Assembly: GCF_014268655.2 (NCBI RefSeq)
Contig: NZ_JABWQX020000005.1
Location: forward strand, 1-64,000
Reading direction: 5' to 3'
Source of the DNA: Pseudomonas marvdashtae
Lineage (GTDB): Bacteria; Pseudomonadota; Gammaproteobacteria; Pseudomonadales; Pseudomonadaceae
Length of the DNA stretch: 64,000 bases
Below the pieces are notes generated by a model. That model saw nothing but the letters and a program-made list of their open reading frames with translations, ran no database searches and had not been told where the DNA came from. Positions within the stretch are counted from its first letter, which is position 1, and each line of letters opens with the position of its first letter. This document shows, in pieces, positions 56,815 to 64,000 of this stretch. Position numbers and translations under genes: made by a program.

Positions 56815-58338
56815 TCAAGTGGTCAGTGTACGCAGCAGGTTCTTGTAGTCCTCGCGGATGTCCGCGTCGGATTCCTTAAGTTCATTGATCTTGCGGCAGG
56901 CGTGAAGCACTGTCGTATGGTCGCGACCGCCAAACACATCGCCGATTTCCGGCAGGCTGTGGTTGGTCAACTCCTTGGACAAGGCCATCGCCACCTGACG
57001 TGGACGCGCCACCGATCGCGAACGGCGCTTCGATAGCAGATCGGATATCTTGATCTTGTAGTATTCAGCAACGGTGCGCTGAATGTTATCCACAGATACC
57101 AGCTTATCCTGAAGCGCCAACAGATCCTTCAGCGATTCGCGAATCAGCTCGATGGTGATATCGCGGCCCATGAAGTGCGAGTGGGCGATGACGCGTTTAA
57201 GCGCGCCTTCAAGCTCACGCACGTTCGAGCGAATACGCTGAGCGATGAAGAACGCCGCGTCATGAGGCAACTCGACCTTGGCCTGGTCGGCCTTCTTCAT
57301 CAGGATCGCGACTCGGGTTTCCAGCTCCGGTGGCTCGACGGCTACCGTCAGGCCCCAGCCGAAACGCGACTTCAAACGTTCTTCCAGGCCTTCGATCTCT
57401 TTCGGGTACCGGTCGCTGGTGAGAATGACCTGCTGGCCACCTTCAAGCAATGCGTTGAAGGTGTGGAAAAACTCTTCCTGTGAACGTTCCTTGCGAGCGA
57501 AGAACTGAATATCGTCGATCAGCAAAGCATCCACCGAACGGTAGAAACGCTTGAACTCGTTGATGGCGTTCAGCTGCAGCGCCTTGACCATGTCGGCCAC
57601 GAAACGCTCGGAATGCAGGTAGACGACCTTGGCATTCGGGTTCTTCTTTAACAGATGGTTACCCACGGCGTGCATCAAGTGGGTTTTACCCAAGCCAACA
57701 CCGCCATAAAGGAAGAGCGGGTTATAGCCATGCTTGGGGTTATCCGCCACCTGCCAGGCTGCCGCTCGGGCCAGCTGGTTGGACTTACCCTCGACGAAGT
57801 TTTCGAAGGTAAAGGTGCGGTTCAGATAGCTGGTGTGCTTGAGCGCACCTTCTACCTGAACGGTGCGTTGTTCTGCCCGTACCGGGGCCTGCTGGGAGCT
57901 TGCACCCGCCATGGGGTCGAAGCTGTCCCTTGAGGGCTCTTCGCTGACCTCGGCGGTTTTTTGTGCGTTGCGTTTGCTTGAAGTAGGCGCGGGTGCCGGC
58001 GCGGCATGGTTGTTGACCGGCGCGGCGGCCGCCTGGGCTTGGGACGCCGAGGCGGCCAGTGGCGCATTGGGAGCGGCCCGCGGCGCCGAGCTGCGTTTGC
58101 TGCCTATTAATAAGGACAACGCGGGCGCCATGCCATTGCCATGCTCATCGAGCAGTTCCATGACCCGGCCCAGGTACTTTTCGTTGACCCAGTCGAGAAC
58201 GAAACGGTTCGGTGCATAGACACGCAACTCGTCGCCTTCGGCTTCGACCTGTAGTGGACGGATCCAAGTGTTGAATTGTTGGGCAGGCAGCTCATCGCGC
58301 AAAAGCTCCACGCACTGCTGCCAAAGTTCCACTGACAC
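56815..58338 (-). CDS. dnaA: Chromosomal replication initiator DnaA
   Basis: A 507-residue AAA+ initiator. N-terminal domain I (1-80), a low-complexity Ala/Pro linker (about 85-165), the AAA+ core with Walker [11 protein letters not shown] and Walker [12 protein letters not shown], and domain IV with the DnaA signature [13 protein letters not shown]. It starts with GTG at 58338, five bases after AGGGGA. It binds the 9-mers of the adjacent origin. Confidence 0.98.
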   Translation of the reverse strand: MSVELWQQCVELLRDELPAQQFNTWIRPLQVEAEGDELRVYAPNRFVLDWVNEKYLGRVMELLDEHGNGMAPALSLLIGSKRSSAPRAAPNAPLAASASQAQAAAAPVNNHAAPAPAPTSSKRNAQKTAEVSEEPSRDSFDPMAGASSQQAPVRAEQRTVQVEGALKHTSYLNRTFTFENFVEGKSNQLARAAAWQVADNPKHGYNPLFLYGGVGLGKTHLMHAVGNHLLKKNPNAKVVYLHSERFVADMVKALQLNAINEFKRFYRSVDALLIDDIQFFARKERSQEEFFHTFNALLEGGQQVILTSDRYPKEIEGLEERLKSRFGWGLTVAVEPPELETRVAILMKKADQAKVELPHDAAFFIAQRIRSNVRELEGALKRVIAHSHFMGRDITIELIRESLKDLLALQDKLVSVDNIQRTVAEYYKIKISDLLSKRRSRSVARPRQVAMALSKELTNHSLPEIGDVFGGRDHTTVLHACRKINELKESDADIREDYKNLLRTLTT

Positions 58339-58394
58339 GGATATCCCCTAAGTTGAAAGCCGGTGAGGCAAAAACAAGCGGCCATTGTAGCGAT

Positions 58395-58780
58395 CAGTCG
58401 TTCACTTATCCACATGCAGGTTGCTCAACGTCCATGATTTATCAACGCTTTAACCATGAGAAAGGCGACGGATGGTCGGTGGCTAAGCCCTGTGGATAAA
58501 TCGCCCTAAGGCCGTTGCATAACTGGGGGTTAAAGTCAGTGGATAACCGCCCTGTGGATAAATACCTATTCCACCCACAGGTTATCCGACAGTGCGGCAC
58601 AGGGTTGCCACCGCTTTCCCCTGTAGTTGTCATTCTCTGTACATGGCGGATTACAAGGCGTAGGCATGGTTATCCACAGACAAGTGGCGCCCTTGCTTTT
58701 ATAAGCTTTACAGAAAAGCTTTAAATAATTCCCTTCTTTATTTCTATATCTAGCGCAGCGTGATGAATCCGCGGGAAGCG
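58395..58780. other. oriC: Replication origin oriC between dnaA and rpmH
   Basis: The dnaA-rpmH spacer holds DnaA boxes: TTATCCACA at 58406-58414 and 58670-58678, the complement TGTGGATAA at 58491-58499 and 58553-58561, and a one-mismatch box AGTGGATAA at 58538-58546. A weaker TTATCCGAC is at 58582. An AT-rich tract rich in TTTA and AAAT (about 58697-58752) follows as the likely unwinding element. This is the standard Pseudomonas origin location. Confidence 0.93.
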
Positions 58781-58816
58781 CCTGGAGATCTATTTAAAGG
58801 AAACGCTGGTTGGAAA

Positions 58817-58845
58817 TTGACCTAGAGGCTTGCTTTCTCTAGAAT
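58817..58845 (+). promoter_or_regulatory. Sigma70-type promoter of rpmH-rnpA
   Basis: TTGACC (58817-58822), a 17-bp spacer and TAGAAT (58840-58845) lie 60 bp upstream of rpmH. A GC-rich hairpin (ACGGGGGCC-ATTCC-GGCCCGT) lies in the leader. Confidence 0.8.
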
Positions 58846-58905
58846 CCCCGGTCTCTTAAAACGGGGGCCATTCCGGCCCGTTGTGGACGAACCAGGTAAC
58901 ACGAC

Positions 58906-59040
58906 ATGAAACGTACTTTCCAACCAAGCACTATCAAACGCGCTCGTACTCACGGTTTCCGTGCTCGCATGGCTACCAAGAACGGTCGTGCCGTCCTGTC
59001 GCGTCGTCGCGCCAAAGGTCGTGCGCGTCTGGCAGTTTGA
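58906..59040 (+). CDS. rpmH: Ribosomal protein bL34
   Basis: A 44-residue basic ribosomal protein: [19 protein letters not shown], then a tail rich in Arg and Lys ([13 protein letters not shown]). AACCAGGTAACACGAC precedes the ATG. It is the first gene of rpmH-rnpA-yidD-yidC, read away from oriC. Confidence 0.98.
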   Translation: MKRTFQPSTIKRARTHGFRARMATKNGRAVLSRRRAKGRARLAV

Positions 59041-59056
59041 TAATCCGGCACTGGAG

Positions 59057-59458
59057 GTGAGTCAGGACTTCAGTCGGGAAAAGCGTCTGCTTACCCCCCG
59101 GCATTTCAAGGCAGTCTTTGACTCCCCTACCGGCAAGGTTCCGGGGAAAAATCTCCTGCTCCTTGCGCGCAGTAACGATCTCGATCACCCCCGACTCGGG
59201 CTGGTTATCGGGAAAAAGAGCGTAAAGCTCTCCGTTCAGCGCAATCGCCTCAAACGTCTGATGCGCGAATCGTTTCGCCTGAACCAGGATTCACTGGTCG
59301 GCTGGGACATTGTTATCGTCGCGCGCAAAGGTTTGGGTGATGTAGAAAACCCCGAATTGATTCAGCATTTCGGCAAGCTCTGGAAACGCCTGGCTCGTAA
59401 CAAGCCAGCACCGGCAGTCAACACCGAAACTGTAGGGGTAGACAGTACCGATGCGTAA
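59057..59458 (+). CDS. rnpA: Ribonuclease P protein component
   Basis: A 133-residue basic protein that supports the RNase P RNA in tRNA 5' processing. The RNR motif lies in [15 protein letters not shown] (about residue 60). The start is GTG at 59057 ([17 protein letters not shown] in sequence), with GGAG directly adjacent, an unusually tight spacing. A GTG at 59021 is in frame but inside rpmH. The last eight bases overlap yidD. Confidence 0.93.
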   Translation: MSQDFSREKRLLTPRHFKAVFDSPTGKVPGKNLLLLARSNDLDHPRLGLVIGKKSVKLSVQRNRLKRLMRESFRLNQDSLVGWDIVIVARKGLGDVENPELIQHFGKLWKRLARNKPAPAVNTETVGVDSTDA

Positions 59459-59696
59459 ACTGGCACTCGTTCCGATCCAGTTTTACCGCTACGCCATTAG
59501 TCCTCTGATGGCCAGCCACTGTCGTTTCTACCCCAGTTGTTCCTGCTACGCGTATGAAGCCATAGAAAATCATGGCCTTCTGCGCGGTGGCTGGCTGACC
59601 TTTCGTCGTTTAGGTCGCTGTCATCCGTGGAATCCCGGCGGTTATGACCCGGTTCCGCCTATCCCTACCTCCCGTTCTTCTTCGATGGCCGAGTAA
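59451..59696 (+). CDS. yidD: Membrane protein insertion efficiency factor YidD
   Basis: An 81-residue inner-membrane-associated protein with the family block [19 protein letters not shown] and [17 protein letters not shown]. It assists YidC-dependent membrane insertion. It overlaps rnpA by 8 bp and ends 2 bp before yidC. Confidence 0.95.
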   Translation: MRKLALVPIQFYRYAISPLMASHCRFYPSCSCYAYEAIENHGLLRGGWLTFRRLGRCHPWNPGGYDPVPPIPTSRSSSMAE

Positions 59697-59698
59697 TC

Positions 59699-61381
59699 AT
59701 GGATATCAAACGCACGATCCTGATCGTCGCCCTGGCAATCGTGTCCTATGTCATGGTCCTTAAATGGAACCAGGACTACGGCCAGGCTGCCCTGCCGACT
59801 CAGAATGTTGCAGCCAGCAATACCGCACCGAGCCTGCCGGATACAGCAACTGGCAATAGCACCGCCAGCAATGACGATGTCCCGCGCGCGGCAAGCGACA
59901 CCAGTGCTCCAGCCGAAGCCCCCGTGGCGGCCAGCAAGGACCTGATCCAGATCAAGACCGACGTGCTCGAGCTGGCAATCGATCCACAAGGTGGCGATGT
60001 CGCCCAGTTGAAGCTGCCTTTGTATCCGCGTCGCCAGGACCATCCGGAAATCCCGTTCCAGTTGTTCGACAACGGTAACGAGCGTACCTATCTGGCGCAA
60101 AGCGGCCTGATCGGCGCCAACGGCCCGGATGCCAACCCGGCCGGTCGTCCGGTTTATTCGGCCGAGAAGAAGGTTTATCAACTGGCTGACGGTCAGGACC
60201 AACTGGTCGCCGACCTGAAGTTCAGCAAGGATGGCGTCAATTACATCAAGCGTTTCACCCTGAAGCGCGGCATGTATGACGTGACTGTGACTTATCTGGT
60301 CGACAACCAGAGCGCCCAACCTTGGTCTGGCGCGATGTTTGCGCAGCTCAAGCGTGACGCCAGTGATGATCCTTCCTCCAGCACCGCCACCGGCACCGCG
60401 ACTTACCTGGGCGCTGCCCTGTGGACAAGTTCGGAGCCGTACAAGAAAGTGTCCATGAAAGACATGGACAAGGCGCAGCTCAAGGAAACCGTCCAAGGCG
60501 GCTGGGTTGCCTGGTTGCAGCATTATTTTGTAACCGCGTGGATTCCGCAGAAGGGCGAAAACAACCTCGTCCAGACGCGTAAAGACAGCAAAGGCAACTA
60601 CATCGTCGGTTACACCGGCCCGGCCCTGACCGCCGCGCCAGGTGCGAAAGTCGAAACCAGCGCCATCCTGTACGCCGGGCCAAAAAGCCAGGCTGTGCTC
60701 AAGGAGTTGTCCCCAGGCTTGGAACTGACCGTGGACTACGGTTTCCTGTGGTTCATTGCCCAGCCTATCTTCTGGCTGCTGCAACATATCCACAGCATCG
60801 TCGGTAACTGGGGCTGGTCGATTATTTTCCTGACCATGCTGATCAAGGGGATCTTCTTCCCACTGTCGGCCGCCAGCTATAAATCCATGGCGCGCATGCG
60901 GGCCGTTGCGCCGAAACTGGCAGCGCTGAAAGAGCAACATGGCGATGACCGGCAGAAAATGTCCCAGGCCATGATGGAGTTGTACAAGAAAGAGAAGATC
61001 AACCCCTTGGGCGGTTGCTTGCCAATTCTTGTTCAGATGCCCGTGTTCCTCGCGCTGTACTGGGTTCTGCTGGAAAGCGTGGAGATGCGTCAGGCACCGT
61101 TCATGCTGTGGATTACCGACCTGTCGATCAAGGATCCGTTCTTCATCCTGCCGATCATCATGGGCGCGACCATGTTCATCCAGCAGCAGTTGAACCCGAC
61201 ACCTCCGGATCCGATGCAAGCGAAGGTCATGAAGATGATGCCGATCATCTTCACCTTCTTCTTCCTCTGGTTCCCAGCAGGTCTTGTGCTGTACTGGGTT
61301 GTGAACAACGTGTTGTCCATCACCCAGCAGTGGTACATCACGCGTAAGATTGAAGCGGCTGCGAAAAAAGCCGAGGCGTAA
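59699..61381 (+). CDS. yidC: Membrane protein insertase YidC
   Basis: A 560-residue Oxa1/Alb3-family insertase. TM1 (4-22), a large periplasmic beta-super-sandwich domain (about 55-340), and five C-terminal helices including NWGWSIIFLTMLIKGIFFPLS near 370 with the conserved arginine-containing region SYKSMARMRAVAPKL, and LYWVVNNVLSITQQW near 530. It inserts inner-membrane proteins alone or with Sec. It ends at a terminator. Confidence 0.97.
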   Translation: MDIKRTILIVALAIVSYVMVLKWNQDYGQAALPTQNVAASNTAPSLPDTATGNSTASNDDVPRAASDTSAPAEAPVAASKDLIQIKTDVLELAIDPQGGDVAQLKLPLYPRRQDHPEIPFQLFDNGNERTYLAQSGLIGANGPDANPAGRPVYSAEKKVYQLADGQDQLVADLKFSKDGVNYIKRFTLKRGMYDVTVTYLVDNQSAQPWSGAMFAQLKRDASDDPSSSTATGTATYLGAALWTSSEPYKKVSMKDMDKAQLKETVQGGWVAWLQHYFVTAWIPQKGENNLVQTRKDSKGNYIVGYTGPALTAAPGAKVETSAILYAGPKSQAVLKELSPGLELTVDYGFLWFIAQPIFWLLQHIHSIVGNWGWSIIFLTMLIKGIFFPLSAASYKSMARMRAVAPKLAALKEQHGDDRQKMSQAMMELYKKEKINPLGGCLPILVQMPVFLALYWVLLESVEMRQAPFMLWITDLSIKDPFFILPIIMGATMFIQQQLNPTPPDPMQAKVMKMMPIIFTFFFLWFPAGLVLYWVVNNVLSITQQWYITRKIEAAAKKAEA

Positions 61382-61402
61382 CTTGCTCTGTGGATAACCA
61401 CA

Positions 61403-61429
61403 CAAAACGCCCCCTAGTGGGGCGTTTTG
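61403..61429 (+). terminator. Terminator after yidC
   Basis: CAAAACGCCCC / GGGGCGTTTTG with a short CTAGT loop, 21 bp after the yidC stop. Confidence 0.9.
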
Positions 61430-61460
61430 CTATCTGCCACTTTTGTCTGGATACCGGTTT

Positions 61461-62831
61461 ATGAGTGCACCGCGTGAAACCATCGCTGCTGTCGCCACCG
61501 CCCAAGGTCGCGGCGGTGTTGGCATCGTCCGTATTTCCGGGCCGTTGGCCAGTGTTGCGGCCCATGCTATCAGCGGCCGTGAACTCAAACCGCGGTTCGC
61601 CCATTACGGCCCGTTTTTCAGTGATGACCAGCAGGTACTGGACGAAGGGCTGGCCCTGTATTTCCCTGGACCGAATTCGTTCACCGGCGAAGACGTACTG
61701 GAACTGCAAGGACACGGCGGTCCCATCGTGCTGGACATGCTGCTCAAGCGTTGCCTGGAACTGGGCTGCCGCCTGGCCCGTCCGGGTGAGTTCAGCGAAA
61801 GGGCATTCCTCAACGACAAACTCGACCTGGCCCAGGCCGAAGCCATCGCTGATCTGATCGAAGCCAGTTCTGCACAGGCCGCACGCAACGCATTGCGTTC
61901 GTTGCAGGGCGCTTTTTCCCAGCGTGTGCATAACCTCACCGAACAATTGATTGGCCTGCGCATCTATGTCGAGGCTGCAATTGACTTTCCGGAGGAAGAA
62001 ATCGACTTCCTCGCCGATGGTCACGTGCTGAGCATGCTCGATAAGGTTCGCGACGAGTTATCCACAGTACTGCGCGAGGCCGGGCAAGGTGCATTGTTGC
62101 GCGACGGGATGACTGTGGTGATCGCTGGACGACCGAATGCCGGCAAGTCCAGCCTGTTGAATGCCCTGGCCGGCCGCGAGGCGGCGATCGTCACCGAGAT
62201 CGCCGGCACCACCCGGGACATCCTCCGCGAACATATCCACATTGACGGCATGCCGCTGCACGTGGTGGATACGGCCGGTTTGCGCGACACCGAGGACCAG
62301 GTGGAAAAAATCGGCGTCGAACGCGCACTCAAGGCCATCGGTGAAGCCGACCGGGTATTGCTGGTGGTGGATGCCACCGCGCCGGAAGCGAACGATCCCT
62401 TTGCCTTGTGGCCTGAATTCCTCGAGGTCCGTCCGGATCCGGCGAAAGTCACCCTGATTCGCAACAAGGCTGACCTGACCGGGGAGGCGATTGCCCTGGA
62501 TGTCAGCGATGACGGGCACGTGACCATCAGCCTGAGCGCTAAGTCGGCGGGTGAAGGCCTGGAGCTGCTGCGCGAGCACCTCAAGGCTTGCATGGGTTAC
62601 GAGCAGACCTCGGAAAGCAGCTTCAGCGCTCGCCGGCGACACTTGGAAGCGTTGCGCCATGCGAGCGCTGCCTTGGAGCATGGTCGCGCGCAGCTGACCC
62701 TGGCGGGGGCTGGCGAGCTGTTGGCCGAAGATCTGCGCCAGGCACAACATTCCCTAGGGGAAATTACCGGGGCTTTCAGCTCCGATGACTTATTGGGCCG
62801 GATCTTTTCCAGCTTCTGCATCGGTAAGTAG
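61461..62831 (+). CDS. mnmE: tRNA uridine-5-carboxymethylaminomethyl(34) synthesis GTPase MnmE
   Basis: A 456-residue GTPase that with MnmG modifies wobble U34. An N-terminal folate-binding domain, a helical domain, and a G domain with [12 protein letters not shown] (near 223), TTRD and NKADL, and the C-terminal CIGK motif with the essential cysteine are all present. The ATG at 61461 ([19 protein letters not shown]) is the family start; the frame is open 18 nt earlier. Its partner mnmG follows after the second origin-like spacer. Confidence 0.97.
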   Translation: MSAPRETIAAVATAQGRGGVGIVRISGPLASVAAHAISGRELKPRFAHYGPFFSDDQQVLDEGLALYFPGPNSFTGEDVLELQGHGGPIVLDMLLKRCLELGCRLARPGEFSERAFLNDKLDLAQAEAIADLIEASSAQAARNALRSLQGAFSQRVHNLTEQLIGLRIYVEAAIDFPEEEIDFLADGHVLSMLDKVRDELSTVLREAGQGALLRDGMTVVIAGRPNAGKSSLLNALAGREAAIVTEIAGTTRDILREHIHIDGMPLHVVDTAGLRDTEDQVEKIGVERALKAIGEADRVLLVVDATAPEANDPFALWPEFLEVRPDPAKVTLIRNKADLTGEAIALDVSDDGHVTISLSAKSAGEGLELLREHLKACMGYEQTSESSFSARRRHLEALRHASAALEHGRAQLTLAGAGELLAEDLRQAQHSLGEITGAFSSDDLLGRIFSSFCIGK

Positions 62832-62843
62832 TCCGCCTTTAAA

Positions 62844-62897
62844 ACCGGGTTTGCCCTCGAAACTATCGAGCGCAACGCAAACCCGGTCCTGTCTTTT
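62844..62897 (+). terminator. Terminator after mnmE
   Basis: ACCGGGTTTGC / GCAAACCCGGT encloses a second small stem (CTCGA-AACTA-TCGAG) and is followed by CTTTTT. Confidence 0.85.
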
Positions 62898-62959
62898 TAA
62901 ACGATTGCCCTTGATGGCGGCTTGCCTGTGGACGCTGCTGCGACTCCGTAGCGGCTCTT

Positions 62960-63250
62960 TTCTGTGGATTAAGCCCTGTGAATAACCGCCATTGAGGTCG
63001 GTTGATAAACCACCTCCAAAGCTGAAGATAACCGCCCCTGTGGATAACCACCCCTTTAATCCACAGGCTTACACCGGTTATCCAAGCCCCTCACTGCCAC
63101 ATGGCCACAGGGTTTTGAATCTCTGTACACGAAGTAAATTAAGGTCTGCAGAGCTTTATCCACAGAAACGTGGCTCAGTAAGAATAAACATAAAAACAAA
63201 GATTTTATAAATTTCTCTCTTTTTAATTTCTTTAACCGCCAGTTCTCCAC
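62960..63250. other. Second origin-like region between mnmE and mnmG
   Basis: The mnmE-mnmG spacer contains DnaA-box sequences TGTGGATAA at 63039-63047 and TTATCCACA at 63156-63164, plus one-mismatch forms TGTGGATTA (62963-62971), TGTGAATAA (62977-62985) and TAATCCACA (63057-63065). An AT-rich tract follows at about 63180-63245. The layout parallels that at 58395-58780, including a CTCTGTACA word before the box nearest the AT-rich tract. Pseudomonas aeruginosa and P. putida are reported to have two autonomously replicating origin fragments in this region. Confidence 0.75.
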
Positions 63251-63387
63251 AGCTGGTTAAATTTTGTGCAAAGGGTTCTTTAGGATGGGCGAAGTCCCTA
63301 TACTTGCCGACCTGGTTCGAAAAACGCCCAGGACTCGACCCAAATCTATTTCTGAATTACCTGAATAAAGCAGGCATGAGGTGCGTG

Positions 63388-64000
63388 GTGGATTTCCCTT
63401 CCCGTTTTGAAGTGATCGTCATCGGCGGCGGTCATGCCGGTACCGAGGCAGCACTTGCATCAGCACGCATGGGGGCAAAAACCCTGTTGCTGACGCATAA
63501 CGTGGAAACCCTCGGTGCCATGAGTTGCAACCCCGCTATCGGTGGGATCGGCAAGAGTCATCTGGTCAAGGAAATCGATGCCCTTGGCGGTGCGATGGCG
63601 ATGGCCACCGATAAAGGCGGCATCCAGTTTCGCGTTTTGAACAGCCGCAAAGGCCCAGCGGTGCGTGCTACTCGCGCCCAGGCCGACCGTATCCTGTACA
63701 AGGCCGCTGTCCGCGAAATCCTGGAAAACCAACCGAACCTGTGGATATTTCAACAAGCAGCCGATGACCTGATCGTCGAGCAGGACCAGGTTCGTGGCGT
63801 CGTAACCCAGATGGGCCTGCGTTTCTTCGCCGATTCCGTGGTACTGACCACCGGAACCTTCCTCGGTGGACTTATCCACATCGGTCTGCAAAATTTTTCC
63901 GGCGGGCGCGCGGGTGATCCACCCTCGATCGCGCTGGCCCAGCGCCTGCGTGAAATGCCACTGCGTGTGGGTCGGTTGAAAACCGGTACGCCCCCTCGCA
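63388..64000 (+). CDS. mnmG: MnmG (GidA), tRNA U34 modification, N-terminal part
   Basis: The first 204 codons of an FAD-dependent enzyme (full family length about 630). The FAD-binding Rossmann motif [18 protein letters not shown], then [19 protein letters not shown] and [20 protein letters not shown], are standard. GTG at 63388 ([11 protein letters not shown]) has GAGG at six bases; a GTG at 63385 is equally in frame. The gene runs off the window end. It forms the MnmEG complex with mnmE upstream. Confidence 0.96.
   Translation, partial: MDFPSRFEVIVIGGGHAGTEAALASARMGAKTLLLTHNVETLGAMSCNPAIGGIGKSHLVKEIDALGGAMAMATDKGGIQFRVLNSRKGPAVRATRAQADRILYKAAVREILENQPNLWIFQQAADDLIVEQDQVRGVVTQMGLRFFADSVVLTTGTFLGGLIHIGLQNFSGGRAGDPPSIALAQRLREMPLRVGRLKTGTPPR

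Overview
The window is a high-GC gammaproteobacterial chromosome segment whose gene order is that of Pseudomonas around the replication origin, most likely a member of the P. fluorescens group. The evidence is the run dnaA-dnaN-recF-gyrB facing rpmH-rnpA-yidD-yidC-mnmE-mnmG, together with algB-kinB, dsbA-cytochrome c4/c5-engB-polA, znuA/zur-znuCB and metNIQ in Pseudomonas order. Species assignment from this window alone is inference.

Layout. 1-9.6 kb: membrane transport and envelope genes (CitMHS citrate carrier, TerC, Na/Pi symporter with PhoU tail, M16-like protease, DUF5924/DUF2914 protein, SpmAB-like protein, GltP). 10-22.2 kb: an Ivy-type lysozyme inhibitor, a DUF1328 micro-protein, the AlgB/KinB two-component pair, a c-di-GMP group (CSS-EAL phosphodiesterase and a GGDEF cyclase either side of the AmpDh2 amidase), an EEP phosphoesterase, DsbA and two cytochromes c. 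22.3-31.3 kb: engB, a Spot 42-like sRNA (ErsA) with an AlgU-type promoter, polA with a degenerate proofreading site, thrB, and the divergent zinc locus znuA / zur-znuC-znuB with a Zur-like operator. 31.4-36.3 kb: KatE catalase and the metNIQ methionine importer.

36.3-43.2 kb is the accessory part. It holds an AT-rich TSUP permease gene, a DUF6124 gene between imperfect direct repeats, an LprI-like gene between REP-type repeats, a GGDEF protein, small lipoproteins, ohr, and directly behind ohr a secreted protein made of seven tandem 13-residue units (AEGGSDRLIEKR plus I or V). This last gene is the least explained item in the window. 43.4-52 kb: LpxL-type acyltransferase, tag, glyQS, gmhB, plsC, then a histidine kinase and response regulator divergently arranged next to gyrB.

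52-64 kb is the origin region. Two intergenic stretches, one between dnaA and rpmH and one between mnmE and mnmG, each carry several DnaA-box 9-mers next to an AT-rich tract. They also share a common internal order of motifs, consistent with a duplicated or bipartite origin. REP-like inverted repeats are scattered through intergenic spaces. I saw no rRNA, tRNA, CRISPR array or insertion sequence. The main threads are core replication, translation and envelope genes, envelope-stress and alginate regulation (AlgB/KinB, ErsA), zinc and methionine uptake, peroxide defence (KatE, Ohr), lysozyme resistance (Ivy, LprI, AmpDh2) and c-di-GMP signalling.
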